Shown here piece after piece: positions 17,476 to 26,812 of a stretch of DNA of 64,000 nucleotides. Position 1 is the first letter of the stretch; the number at the start of each line of letters is the position of its first letter. A model generated the notes under the pieces. It did not search any database, had not been told where the DNA came from, and saw only the letters and a list, made by a program, of their open reading frames with translations. The stretch lies in assembly GCA_003611805.1 (NCBI GenBank), contig RAYM01000014.1, positions 1 to 64,000 of the forward strand. Reading direction: 5' to 3'. The DNA comes from a bacterium 1xD42-87 (GTDB lineage Bacteria; Bacillota; Clostridia; Lachnospirales; Lachnospiraceae). The translations under genes and the position numbers were made by a program.

Positions 17476-18342
17476 ATGGTCATTTGGAGAATAGATAACG
17501 GTTTAGGAAATCAAATGTTTGAGTATGCCAACGCGAGAGCCTGCAAAGAGAAAGGGTATGATATAAGGCTGGATATGCAGAAAACATACGACAGTGCTTT
17601 TTCCCGATATAAATACGATGATATACGGCAAAACGCTATTCAGAACTTTAATATCACTTTGCCGGAAATTGATGTGTCAGAGTATGAAAAATATGAATAT
17701 ATCAAGCGGGATAGCAAAGGGAAACAATTGGTTTTCTTCATGGCGAAATACGGTTTGTGGAAATACCGATTTTATGAGGAAGAGGCATATCGTTATATGA
17801 GGGGACCACTCTATTTAAGGGGAGAGTGCTATGTGCGGGCGTGGTTTCAGGATGAAAAATACTTTAAACACATCAGGTCAATTCTGTTGCGGGAGTTTAC
17901 CCCGAAAAAGAAAATTAAAGTTTCGAAAGAATTACGCGAAGCATTGGAGCACGAAGAGAGTGTGTCCATACATATCCGCCGTGGAGATTATGTGAGAGTA
18001 CGTCATACATTAACATCGGCTTATTATAAACGCGCTATACAAATGATGAAGGAGAAATATAAGAATCCAATTTTTTTGATTTTTTCTGAAGATTTGGAGT
18101 GGGCAAGAAAAAATCTTGTGGGAGCCGATTGCTGTGTTTATGTAAATGAAGATAAAAAACTTCAGGATTATGAGGAGCTGATGATTATGAGTCGATGTAA
18201 ATCAAATATTATTGCAAACAGTACTTACAGTTGGTGGGGCGCATGGTTAAATCCGAATTCAGATAAGACGGTTATTGCTCCAAGAGGACCTTGGCTTTCC
18301 AAGCAGACGAAAATAGTTCCTAAAGATTGGGTGGTAGTATAG
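17476..18342 (+). CDS. GT11 family alpha-1,2-fucosyltransferase-like protein
   Basis: 288 residues. It opens with RIDNGLGNQMFEYANA, the donor-site motif of GT11. SIHIRRGDYVR lies near residue 160, the hallmark HxRRGD motif. FSEDLEWARKNL and NSTYSWWGAWLN lie near the end, also conserved in GT11. These enzymes usually transfer L-fucose from GDP-fucose in an alpha-1,2 linkage. No GDP-fucose synthesis gene is present here. The 76 bases before the start hold no clear promoter. Confidence 0.88.
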   Translation: MVIWRIDNGLGNQMFEYANARACKEKGYDIRLDMQKTYDSAFSRYKYDDIRQNAIQNFNITLPEIDVSEYEKYEYIKRDSKGKQLVFFMAKYGLWKYRFYEEEAYRYMRGPLYLRGECYVRAWFQDEKYFKHIRSILLREFTPKKKIKVSKELREALEHEESVSIHIRRGDYVRVRHTLTSAYYKRAIQMMKEKYKNPIFLIFSEDLEWARKNLVGADCCVYVNEDKKLQDYEELMIMSRCKSNIIANSTYSWWGAWLNPNSDKTVIAPRGPWLSKQTKIVPKDWVVV

Positions 18343-18359
18343 AATTTGGAGAAAAATAT

Positions 18360-19265
18360 ATGGAGAAATTAGTTACAGTTTTGTTACCTATATATAATGG
18401 ACAGCGCTTTATTACTGAAATGTTAAATTCAATATATTTTCAGGATTACAGACCTCTGGAAATCATTATAACGGATGATGCATCTACGGACAAAACATCG
18501 GCAATGGTATGCAGGTGGCTGAAAGGTAAAAGTAGAGATGATATTTCTTTTAAATATATTAGAAATGAGGAGAATCGGGGATTAAGCGGGAACATTTCAA
18601 ATGCTGTAAGGTATATTCATGGAGCATATCTTTTTCTTGCAGACCAGGATGATGTGTGGAAGAAGAACAAAATTTCTGCTCAGGTAGGGTATTTGGAAAA
18701 GAACGATGATTGTGAAATGTGTGTTTGTGATAGAAGCGTCATAAATGATAAGGGCAAAGTGGTATGCGGGTCCTTGATGCGTTATGAACATAGGACTGCT
18801 CAAAAAAGGAGTTATCAGGATGTATTAAATCGGTCTATTTGTTATTCGTCCAACTGTCTCTGTTTAAAAACAGAACATTTGGATCATATATTCCCTATTC
18901 CTGATAAGATATGCGAGCATGACACTTTTATTGCGATTATGGTAGCACATTATGGAAAGATTGGTTATATTAGAAAACCATTGACTATGTATCGAATTCA
19001 TGAAGATAATCTGTCCGGCAATTATGCTTTAGAGACAACGCCAACCCTTTTTAAATTGTTTAGAGTGATTATCAAAAATTTCAGAAGGATCAACAGAAGG
19101 GAAGAAATAGATCCGATTTTAATACAGGAGGCTTTGAAAGCGCGTTTTAACGAAAAGAATGTTCAGTTTTCAAAAGCTCTCTATCCTGGACGAATTGAAA
19201 AATTATATTTTGCCTCATTCTGTTATATTTGGAATAACCTAGATCGATGGAAGAGGTTTATTTAG
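18360..19265 (+). CDS. GT2 family glycosyltransferase
   Basis: Start at ATG 18360 behind TTGGAGAA; the frame is open to 18327 but that overlaps the previous gene. 301 residues of GT-A fold: VTVLLPIYNGQRFI, IIITDDASTDKT, and FLADQDDVWKKNK as the DxD region. EHDTFIAIMVAHYG and YRIHEDNLSG lie in the acceptor half; these motifs are typical of rhamnosyl/galactosyl-type GT2 enzymes. It lacks the C-terminal Rossmann-like module of the GT2 at 7236. Confidence 0.86.
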   Translation: MEKLVTVLLPIYNGQRFITEMLNSIYFQDYRPLEIIITDDASTDKTSAMVCRWLKGKSRDDISFKYIRNEENRGLSGNISNAVRYIHGAYLFLADQDDVWKKNKISAQVGYLEKNDDCEMCVCDRSVINDKGKVVCGSLMRYEHRTAQKRSYQDVLNRSICYSSNCLCLKTEHLDHIFPIPDKICEHDTFIAIMVAHYGKIGYIRKPLTMYRIHEDNLSGNYALETTPTLFKLFRVIIKNFRRINRREEIDPILIQEALKARFNEKNVQFSKALYPGRIEKLYFASFCYIWNNLDRWKRFI

Positions 19266-19338
19266 AGCATATTTAATACATATTTGGCAAATTGATTTTT
19301 GCCTATAACATATTTTAATGAGGAAGGAGATTTATTTA

Positions 19339-19815
19339 ATGAAAAAGAGTGTTATATCAGTTATGTCCGTGCTGGCGGGGGCAATAGCAGGAGCGGGAGC
19401 TATAGGGAAAGTGGAGGCAGGTCGACTGCATCATCTACAGCAATTGTCGGATAAGCATTTAGCATTATTTTTAATGATGAATCAATGGGTCAAGGTGAAG
19501 CAGGAGGGTAAAAGTCTCACATCCTATTTTGAAAAGAATGGCTATAAAAAGATTGCTGTTTATGGAATGAGTTATGCAGGAGAGACGCTTATAGAAGAAT
19601 TGAAAAATTCAAAAGTGGAAGTTGTGTATGGCATTGACCAAAGGGCAGATTCCATTTATGCGGATGTGAACATTGTTTCCGTGGAGGGCGAGCTGGAGTT
19701 GGTTGATGCGGTAGTGGTGACAGCGATTACCTTTTTTGATGAGATTGAGGAAAAGCTAAGCGAGAAAGTAAACTGCCCTATTATTTCATTGGAAGATATT
19801 TTATATGAGGTATAA
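19339..19815 (+). CDS. Stand-alone Rossmann-like module protein with N-terminal hydrophobic helix
   Basis: The ATG at 19339 follows AGGAAGGAG; an upstream in-frame ATG at 19318 lies before that site. 158 residues. Residues 3-24 are a hydrophobic, Gly/Ala-rich helix that could anchor the protein or act as a signal. Residues 60-150 match the module seen in many neighbours (KIAVYGMSYAGETLIEEL, then VVYGIDQRAD, then DAVVVTAITFF). Here nothing else is attached. It is closest to the C-terminal tails of the PIG-L protein at 24618 and the WbsX protein at 26813. No catalytic residues are recognised; a binding or docking role is possible. Confidence 0.65.
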   Translation: MKKSVISVMSVLAGAIAGAGAIGKVEAGRLHHLQQLSDKHLALFLMMNQWVKVKQEGKSLTSYFEKNGYKKIAVYGMSYAGETLIEELKNSKVEVVYGIDQRADSIYADVNIVSVEGELELVDAVVVTAITFFDEIEEKLSEKVNCPIISLEDILYEV

Positions 19816-19868
19816 GAAAGATATTGCAGCTTATGGATTATTAAGAAAAAAACAGGGTGAAACAGGTT

Positions 19869-21056
19869 ATGACGATATTATTTGCAACAACCGGCTATGT
19901 AAGAAAAGGGAAACCGACAACTGGATTGCCGGCATATTTATATAGGGTTTCACAGGCGTTGCTGGGTATGGGGCATGTGCCTATTATTCTGACGTTAGGG
20001 CTTTATGACTTTTATCAAAAAGATGATGGAATAGAGGTCTATACAGTTTATGCACCGCGTATAGCGTGCAAAAATAAGTGCGTTGGCTTTATAGGCGATG
20101 CTCTTCGTGCATCATGGAGCGTGAATAAAAAAATAAAGGAATTATCTCAAAAACGAAAAATTGATATTATCCAGTATACCTCCCTAATGGGACTCCCAAT
20201 TTTATATATGGGAAGTATTCCAGCGGTATTACGGCTGTCCTCATATGCGAGGATCGCTTTTTCAACGCATATTTCGATTGACAAGATGCTTGTGGAAACA
20301 ATGGCTTTTTTCGAGAGGAGTTCGGCAAAAAGATGTGCGGCAGTATATGCGCCTTGTCGGGTTACGGCAGATAAATTTGGTAAAGATGCACATAAAAGAG
20401 TATATGTTTTGGAAACACCCTTTCTGAATGACGTACAGCAGTATGATTATTCGTTTTCCGATAAACTTAAGGGAAAGAAATATGTACTTTTTTTCGGCAT
20501 TTTATCGCCGGAAAAGGGAATTGGGACCATTGCTGAAATATTGTATCATTTTTTGGACACCTATAAAGAGTATTCCTTTGTGTTTGTGGGACAGTCATAT
20601 ATAGTAAATGGAAAAAATGCAAGCGCAATGCTACGGGAATGTGCAAAGGAATATGCAGATCGTATAGTGCTGTTTAAGCCGCTTCCGCATGAACAATTAT
20701 ATCCACTTATTATGCAGGCGGAATTTGTTGTATTACCCTATTTTAACGATAATTTATCCAATGCCTGTCTGGAAGCGATGTCATTTGCAAAAATAGTGAT
20801 TGGAACAGATGGGGGAAGCTTTGAGCAGGTGATAGAACATGGACATAACGGAGTACTGTGCAAAAGACATGATTCCGAAGATTTGTTAGATAAAATTAAC
20901 TATGTTATGAATCTGCAGGAGAACGAAAAACAGAAGATGGAATTTTACGCAAAGAAAAGGATTGATCAGTTAAGACCAGAAATTGCTGTGAAAAGATTGG
21001 TTCGTTTTTATCAGCGGATAATCAATCAGAGCAAGAAGACGGTTTTTGAGAGATGA
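19869..21056 (+). CDS. GT4 family glycosyltransferase
   Basis: The ATG at 19869 has AGGGTG nine bases upstream, and a GTG at 19857 is an alternative. About 395 residues of GT-B fold. The N-terminus reads TILFATTGYVRKGKPTTGLP with the glycine-rich loop. The donor half has LFFGILSPEKGIGTI, FVFVGQSY, IVLFKPLPHEQLYPL and YFNDNLSNACLEAMSFAK with the EX7E-like pattern. Sugar specificity cannot be assigned. The next gene starts 13 bases after the stop. Confidence 0.84.
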   Translation: MTILFATTGYVRKGKPTTGLPAYLYRVSQALLGMGHVPIILTLGLYDFYQKDDGIEVYTVYAPRIACKNKCVGFIGDALRASWSVNKKIKELSQKRKIDIIQYTSLMGLPILYMGSIPAVLRLSSYARIAFSTHISIDKMLVETMAFFERSSAKRCAAVYAPCRVTADKFGKDAHKRVYVLETPFLNDVQQYDYSFSDKLKGKKYVLFFGILSPEKGIGTIAEILYHFLDTYKEYSFVFVGQSYIVNGKNASAMLRECAKEYADRIVLFKPLPHEQLYPLIMQAEFVVLPYFNDNLSNACLEAMSFAKIVIGTDGGSFEQVIEHGHNGVLCKRHDSEDLLDKINYVMNLQENEKQKMEFYAKKRIDQLRPEIAVKRLVRFYQRIINQSKKTVFER

Positions 21057-21069
21057 GGAGAACGGCATT

Positions 21070-22140
21070 ATGAAAGTATATATTTGGGGTACTGGCATGC
21101 TGGCATCGGACTATATTAAAAAGGGAGAAATTGCGCCTGATGATATCCTTGGCTATATAGAGAGCAAAAGGACAAAAGACATCTTCGCCGGGAAAAGGGT
21201 ATATGAGCCGCAGGAGATTGTAGGCAGAGAAGAGTATGATTATATTTTGGTATGTGTGAAAAATATGGGGAGAGAAATTTGTAATCTATGCGAGGAAGTG
21301 CATATCGACAGGAAGAAGATTATACTTGTAGATAATTGGGAATGGATAGACGGAAGTCCGATAACTTCCTATCCCAGTATGTGTTGCAAAAAGATTGTTG
21401 ACAATGGAATTGATGTGGAATGTTTGTTTCCACAGTTGTATGAGAATTACATAAAAGAGGCGGACATACAGGCAGCTCGTTATATGATCATATCAAGAAA
21501 TGGATATGATTTATGTGAAAAAAATGCGCCGATGTTTGAAGAAGAATATAATACCTTGCAGTATCAGACAGATTATTTCAGATATAGAACCTTTGAGCTT
21601 ACTGCAAATCAGCTCATTAGAGATGAGGTAAAAGGAAATGTTGCCGAATTGGGCGTCTTCAGAGGTGATTTTGCGAGATTGATCAATGAGAAATTCAAAG
21701 ACAGAACATTATATTTGTTTGATACATTTGAGTCTTTTCGGGAAGAGGAGTTTAGGTATGAACTGGAAAAGGGGAGAGTGCCGGAAGAATTTTTGGAAGA
21801 GTTCAAAAATACGGATGTCTTGTATGTTATGAGCCGTATGCCATATCCAGATAAATGTGTAATCCGAAAAGGATTTTTTCCGAAAACGATGGAAGGGCTT
21901 GAGGATAAGGATTACGCTTTTGTATCGATTGATGTTGATTTTGAAAAATCTATTCTAGAGGGATTGCGTTATTTTTATCCGAGATTGAATGTGGGAGGAG
22001 TGATTTTTATACATGATTATAACAACCGTTTCTTGGAAGGTGTCAAAACGGCATTAACTGATTATGAAAAAGAGCTAGGGAAAAAGTTGCCCAAGATTCC
22101 GCTCGCAGATGAAGGGGGAACTCTGGTATTAACGAAATAG
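21070..22140 (+). CDS. TylF/MycF-type O-methyltransferase with N-terminal Rossmann-like module
   Basis: Start at ATG 21070, behind GAGGAGAA. Residues 1-100 form the module (KVYIWGTGMLASDYI, then GYIESKRTKDIFAGK, then YILVCVKNMG). Residues about 170-356 match the macrocin O-methyltransferase family: GNVAELGVFRGDFA as SAM loop, LYLFDTFESF, FVSIDVDFEKSILEGLRYFYPR and GGVIFIHDYNN, with metal-binding Asp residues. TylF-type enzymes methylate a sugar hydroxyl using a metal ion. It is the fifth sugar-methyltransferase-like gene so far in the island. Confidence 0.83.
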   Translation: MKVYIWGTGMLASDYIKKGEIAPDDILGYIESKRTKDIFAGKRVYEPQEIVGREEYDYILVCVKNMGREICNLCEEVHIDRKKIILVDNWEWIDGSPITSYPSMCCKKIVDNGIDVECLFPQLYENYIKEADIQAARYMIISRNGYDLCEKNAPMFEEEYNTLQYQTDYFRYRTFELTANQLIRDEVKGNVAELGVFRGDFARLINEKFKDRTLYLFDTFESFREEEFRYELEKGRVPEEFLEEFKNTDVLYVMSRMPYPDKCVIRKGFFPKTMEGLEDKDYAFVSIDVDFEKSILEGLRYFYPRLNVGGVIFIHDYNNRFLEGVKTALTDYEKELGKKLPKIPLADEGGTLVLTK

Positions 22141-22182
22141 GATGGCATTGTGGGAACGTCACAAAATGGGAGATAAAAATTA

Positions 22183-23544
22183 GTGAAATTAGTTGTTTTT
22201 GGGACAGGAAGAGTATACAGAGAGAATAAAGGCAAATTAGACAATGCAGATGAAATCACGGCATTTCTTGACAATGATAAAAAGAAACAAGGAAAATTAT
22301 TGGATGGTAAAATGATTTTTTCTCCCAAAGAAATAAAAAAGCTCGACTATGAAAATATTCTGCTTATGAGTGACTATGCAGCGGAAATGAAGGAACAGCT
22401 TTTGAATTTGGGGTGTCCGATGGATATGATATCCCATTATCGCGAATATTTTGGTGAAAAATCAAAAGAAAGAATCACAGTGGAATGGGACGAAGATGAA
22501 GATATAAAGAGTTGGCTTATCATTACATCGGAGTTGGGATATCATGGTGGAGCCATAGTAGCAGTTTATGCGGCAGAAGAGCTAATGAAGCGAGGATATA
22601 GGGTAGTGGTGGCAGCGCCTGGTGGTGATGCTTTGTTTATAAACGAGTTTCAAAAAAGGGGAATTGAATTTATATTGAATCAGAATCTGCCCTATCTTAA
22701 GTGGAAGAAGTTAAACTGGGTCATGAATTTTCAGAAAATTATTGTGAACACATACCCTATGATATTGTGTGCTCTGGAAATTTGTCCAAACCATTCGGTT
22801 TCTTTGTGGCTACATGAGAGTGATAACATCTACTGGGAGATGCGCTATTGGGAAGATCGCATTCAATATTGCATTAGCGAAAAAAATCTGCATATCTATG
22901 CGGTTAGTGAAACGGCAAAACAGAATTTTATTCATAATATCATAGCATGTGATATAGAAGTATTGCCTTATGGAATTCCGGATTCTAAAAGCGACGGAGA
23001 AAATAGAGAAAGCTTTCTTAAGTTTGCTCTGATTGGAAGTATTCACCCGATTAAACAACAGGTTTTTTTCTTGCAGTCAATTATGAAAATAAATAATATA
23101 AAAAACATACAGGCAGAATTTTACATTATCGGAAAAGTTGCAGATAAGGCGTATGCAGAAATTGTTAACAGAATGGCATGCGGGATGGAACATGTCTGGA
23201 TGATAGGAGAGTTACAACGTAAAGAAATGGAGAAAATGTATCATAATATAGATGTCGTGATCGTTCCCTCTGTTTATGAAACGATGTCTTTGGTTGCAAC
23301 CGAGGCAATGATGAATGAGAAGGTATGTATTGTAAGCGATACAACAGGTATTGCACAATATATTGTTTCTGGCGAAAACGGTTTTGTTTTTCAAAATGGT
23401 AATGAGCAAAATCTGGCAGAAAAGATAGCATGGTGTATTGATCATCGTGATCAATTGAAATATATAGGAAAAAGGGGGCGGGAAATATATGAAAATAATT
23501 TCACCTTGAGAAAAATGGGTGATCAATTGGAAAAGCTTTTATAG
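22183..23544 (+). CDS. GT4 family glycosyltransferase with N-terminal Rossmann-like module
   Basis: GTG start behind GGGAGA. Residues 1-95 are the module (KLVVFGTGRVYRENK, then AFLDNDKKKQGK, then ILLMSDYA). From residue 110 a GT-B glycosyltransferase begins: LIITSELGYHGGAIVAVYAAEEL, SLWLHESDNIYWE, ALIGSIHPIKQQ, FYIIGKVAD, and PSVYETMSLVATEAMMNEK with the GT4 EX7E motif. It has the same architecture as the protein at 29641, suggesting a duplication. Donor and acceptor are unknown. Confidence 0.84.
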   Translation: MKLVVFGTGRVYRENKGKLDNADEITAFLDNDKKKQGKLLDGKMIFSPKEIKKLDYENILLMSDYAAEMKEQLLNLGCPMDMISHYREYFGEKSKERITVEWDEDEDIKSWLIITSELGYHGGAIVAVYAAEELMKRGYRVVVAAPGGDALFINEFQKRGIEFILNQNLPYLKWKKLNWVMNFQKIIVNTYPMILCALEICPNHSVSLWLHESDNIYWEMRYWEDRIQYCISEKNLHIYAVSETAKQNFIHNIIACDIEVLPYGIPDSKSDGENRESFLKFALIGSIHPIKQQVFFLQSIMKINNIKNIQAEFYIIGKVADKAYAEIVNRMACGMEHVWMIGELQRKEMEKMYHNIDVVIVPSVYETMSLVATEAMMNEKVCIVSDTTGIAQYIVSGENGFVFQNGNEQNLAEKIAWCIDHRDQLKYIGKRGREIYENNFTLRKMGDQLEKLL

Positions 23545-23573
23545 ATGACTAAAAAATAGGTAATGGTGCTGTT

Positions 23574-24572
23574 ATGCAGATTAATACAATTGACCTAGTT
23601 CTCCCCTGGGTAGACAGCAGGGATCCATTGTGGCAGGCGGAGAAAAATAAATATGACCCGGAACACAGGGCATCTGATGTCCGTTATGAATCCTGGGATA
23701 ATCTGCAATATCTTCTCCGAGGGATTGAAGCATATATGCCGTGGGTACATAGAGTTTTTTTCATCACATGGGGGCATATCCCGGAGTGGATGAATACCGC
23801 TTATGACAGACTGGTGGTGGTCAGACATGAGGATTACATTCCTAAGGTTTTTTTGCCAACCTTTAATTCCAATGTGATAGAGATGAATTATTTTCGAATC
23901 AGGGAATTAAGCGAGAACTTTGTCCTGTTTAACGATGATTTGTTTCCCTTACAGCCGATACCGGAAACATACTATTTTCAGAATAACCAGCCATGCGAGG
24001 AGGCGGTGGAGACACACTTTATATTGAAAACGGATAAGGGGATGGACTTGCAGATGATTTATGCCTGTGTAAATAACATGGTTCTTCTAAACCGCAATTT
24101 TGATAAGAGAAGTGTCATTGAAAAGAACAGGGACAAGTGGTTTTCGCCGGTTTACGGGGAACGCTTGCAACAGAATTACAATCTGGAGTTTTGGAACAAC
24201 TTTGAATCGTTTGTATACCCCCATGAAGCAATGCCGATGAAAAAATCGGTATTGAGGGAAATTTGGGAGAAGGAACCGAAAGCGCTCGCTGCTGCGTCGC
24301 GGAATAAATTTCGTACATATTCGGACGTGACACAAAGGCTGGTTACAATGTGGCAGATCTGTTCCGGGAATTTTGCACCGCATAAATATCAGGGGAAAAT
24401 GTTTCTGGTGGATGAGAGTAATTACCGGGAAGCGGCAGCAGCCATCAGGAACCAGGAATACCCGATTGTCAGCTTAAACGAGACGGGCGAAGGGGAGTTC
24501 TCGGTAATCAAGGCGGAGATTAACAGGGAGCTTGCTAGGCTCTTCCCAAGAAAATCTGCCTTTGAAGTTTGA
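23574..24572 (+). CDS. Stealth family sugar-phosphate transferase
   Basis: 332 residues. The conserved Stealth regions are visible. CR1 is DLVLPWVDSRDPLW at the N-terminus. CR2 runs from LQYLLRGIEAYMPWV to FFITWGHIPEWMN, then the PTFNSNVIEMNYFRI and NFVLFNDDLFP segment with its acidic pair. A C-terminal region around FEHxxxP-like YPHEAMPMKKSVL matches CR3. Known members transfer hexose-1-phosphate (for example GlcNAc-1-P) onto a glycan, giving phosphodiester-linked capsules. It points to phosphodiester linkages in this glycan, consistent with the CDP-glycerol-transferase-like gene at 3575. Confidence 0.86.
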   Translation: MQINTIDLVLPWVDSRDPLWQAEKNKYDPEHRASDVRYESWDNLQYLLRGIEAYMPWVHRVFFITWGHIPEWMNTAYDRLVVVRHEDYIPKVFLPTFNSNVIEMNYFRIRELSENFVLFNDDLFPLQPIPETYYFQNNQPCEEAVETHFILKTDKGMDLQMIYACVNNMVLLNRNFDKRSVIEKNRDKWFSPVYGERLQQNYNLEFWNNFESFVYPHEAMPMKKSVLREIWEKEPKALAAASRNKFRTYSDVTQRLVTMWQICSGNFAPHKYQGKMFLVDESNYREAAAAIRNQEYPIVSLNETGEGEFSVIKAEINRELARLFPRKSAFEV

Positions 24573-24617
24573 TATCCGCGGGCAGCGGCCCGTAAACGTT
24601 TTGGAATGGTGATTAGG

Positions 24618-25661
24618 ATGCAGACATTAACGATCAGAGACAATGACAGGCTGCTTATCGTGGCGCCTCACCCGGATGACGAATGTATCGGACTTGGAGG
24701 AATTCTTACATTATATCCGAAGCTTTGCAAGGTGGTTGTGCTTACAGATGGAAGGCAGGGGCAGGGAGATGCGCCGCCGGAGCTTGAAAAACAGATAAGG
24801 AAACAGGAATTTATCAGGGAAATGCGGGAAGCGGGTATCGGTGATTATGAAATGCTGGACTATGAAGACGGCAGCTTGATGCAGCATACGGATTGCCTTG
24901 AAAATAGGAGTCTGAGTTCCTTCACTAAGATTTTTGTGACAGGGATACACGACAACCATCCCGATCATACGGCGGCATGTATAAGCGTGCAGCAGGCGCT
25001 GAAAAAGCAGGGGATTACGGATGTGGAAATTTACCTGTATGAAGTGCATGCCCCGCTGCGGGAAGTGACGCATATGCTGGATATTACACAGATTTTGGAA
25101 AAAAAGCTAAATCTGATCAGACATCATCAGTCGCAGCTGACTAGCCTCCCATATGATAAGATGGCAAGATCGCTTGCCGAGTACAGGGCTTTGCAGAACC
25201 GGGCAGATGGATGTTACTTTGAAACGTATGCCTGTGTGAGACCGGGTGACGATCTGGAGAGCGGAACGGTAGAACTGGAAAAGAAATGGCAGAAAAGCGT
25301 TTTGTTTTATTGGATATTGACGCGGTGGATGGATTGGAAAATCAAAGGTAAATGTATTGCTGATATTCTTCTGAAAAAAAACTGGTGTCAGATAGCGGTA
25401 TACGGCTATGCGGAGTTGGGTCAGCTGCTTTGTGAAGAATTGAACGGGAGTAAAGTGCATGTTTCTTATGTATTAGATAAACGGGTAAGGGATACGGGAA
25501 AGAAAAATTTGCCAGTATATATCCCACAGTGCGGGCTGCCTCACGTGGACGCGGTGATGGTTACGGCGGTTTACTATTTTGAGGAGATCAAGGAGGAGCT
25601 GTTGCAGATGGGGTATCGGAACATTTTTTCTTTCAGGACGCTTTTGGAGATGGAGGTATAG
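24618..25661 (+). CDS. PIG-L (LmbE) family deacetylase with C-terminal Rossmann-like module
   Basis: Residues 1-215 form a PIG-L deacetylase: LLIVAPHPDDECIGLGG holds the zinc-binding HPDDE motif and HDNHPDHTAA the second metal/catalytic motif. The substrate would be an N-acetylated sugar, giving a free amine. After a helical linker, residues about 250-348 are the island module (QIAVYGYAELGQLLCEEL, then SYVLDKRVRD, then DAVMVTAVYYFEEI). ATG 24618 has GGTG upstream and is preferred; ATG 24606 is possible. Fusion of the deacetylase to this module is not standard for the family. Confidence 0.84.
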   Translation: MQTLTIRDNDRLLIVAPHPDDECIGLGGILTLYPKLCKVVVLTDGRQGQGDAPPELEKQIRKQEFIREMREAGIGDYEMLDYEDGSLMQHTDCLENRSLSSFTKIFVTGIHDNHPDHTAACISVQQALKKQGITDVEIYLYEVHAPLREVTHMLDITQILEKKLNLIRHHQSQLTSLPYDKMARSLAEYRALQNRADGCYFETYACVRPGDDLESGTVELEKKWQKSVLFYWILTRWMDWKIKGKCIADILLKKNWCQIAVYGYAELGQLLCEELNGSKVHVSYVLDKRVRDTGKKNLPVYIPQCGLPHVDAVMVTAVYYFEEIKEELLQMGYRNIFSFRTLLEMEV

Positions 25662-25699
25662 GTACAGGTGTCCATATAGGTGAGCAGCGGGAGGCGGCT

Positions 25700-26794
25700 A
25701 TGGAAAACATTATTGTTTTTGGAACAGGTAAGTATTTTGAATGTAAGAGGGAAGCGCTGGAGAAGAAATATCATATTGTAAAATTTGTGGATAACAGGGT
25801 AGAAAGGAACAAACCGGAGCTTTATCAGAATACGGGCATAGAGGTGGTCAATCCGGCTGATTTAAGTAAGGATGACAGCACGGTTATATTTTTGATGTCG
25901 GTATATTTTGTGGGTATGTGGCGCCAGCTTTGTCAGATAGGTATTTCATCGGAACGGCTCCGTTTTCCTTATAAGGAGAAGCCGTATTTTGAAAACGACG
26001 ATGCGCTGTGCCATTATCTGAGCCATATTGCTTTTTCACGGGATTGCTTTTCCTGTACCAGGGAAGATGGAATGGTGACAAAAGTCAGAGATGAGGATGA
26101 GTGGCGGAACCTGTTGCGGGCTGCTTACCGAAGGCGCTATCCGTTAATCCGTTCTACCGCGGAGATGGAAACGGAGCCTATCAGCCGACAGTTTGGCACA
26201 GAGAGAGGGACACCGGTTGATCGGTATTACATTGAAAGATTTTTGGAAGAACATAAACAGATGATCAGGGGAGACGTACTGGAGATAGAGGACAGTACAT
26301 ACAGTTTCCGGTATGGGGAAGAAAGGCTGCAAAAAGCCATTGTCATGGATGTGGGTAAGGAAGGCGAGGATATTTCATTCCGGGGAAATCTCGAGACGGG
26401 GGAAGGAATCAAGGATGAGATAGCGGACTGCTTTATACTGACGCAGACCTTAATGTATATTTTTGACCTGAAAAGTGCGGTGCACTATATTGCGCGGCTG
26501 CTCAAGAGTGGCGGTACCGTGCTGGTGACATGTTCAGGTATCTCACAAAATTCAAAGCGGTGCATGGATGAATACGGGTGTTGCTTCAATTTTAATAAAG
26601 ATGCCCTGCGCAGATTATTTGAGCAGGAATCGGATATGGAAGTTTTGGAAGTTGGAAGCTATGGGAATGTGAAGACGGTTTCAGCACATTTGAATGGCTT
26701 GTGTCGCGAGGATTTAGCGGAAGATGACTTTACGCCGAATGACAAGTATTATCCTCTGATTGTTTATGCGGTGGTGAGAAAGTGTATAAAGTAA
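25700..26794 (+). CDS. SAM methyltransferase-like protein with N-terminal Rossmann-like module
   Basis: GGGAGG lies just before the ATG. Residues 1-95 are the module (NIIVFGTGKYFECKREAL, then FVDNRVERNKPEL, then VIFLMSVYF). From about residue 150 the protein resembles methyltransferases found in cell-wall glycan loci. RGTPVDRYYIERFL precedes DVLEIEDSTYSFRYG, an unusual SAM loop where the usual GxGxG is replaced by EIEDSTYS. Then come IADCFILTQTLMYIFD and LLKSGGTVLVTCSG. Activity is likely but unproven because the glycine motif is atypical, a feature this subfamily shares. Confidence 0.72.
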   Translation: MENIIVFGTGKYFECKREALEKKYHIVKFVDNRVERNKPELYQNTGIEVVNPADLSKDDSTVIFLMSVYFVGMWRQLCQIGISSERLRFPYKEKPYFENDDALCHYLSHIAFSRDCFSCTREDGMVTKVRDEDEWRNLLRAAYRRRYPLIRSTAEMETEPISRQFGTERGTPVDRYYIERFLEEHKQMIRGDVLEIEDSTYSFRYGEERLQKAIVMDVGKEGEDISFRGNLETGEGIKDEIADCFILTQTLMYIFDLKSAVHYIARLLKSGGTVLVTCSGISQNSKRCMDEYGCCFNFNKDALRRLFEQESDMEVLEVGSYGNVKTVSAHLNGLCREDLAEDDFTPNDKYYPLIVYAVVRKCIK

Positions 26795-26812
26795 AATTTC
26801 ATGGAGGTCAAA

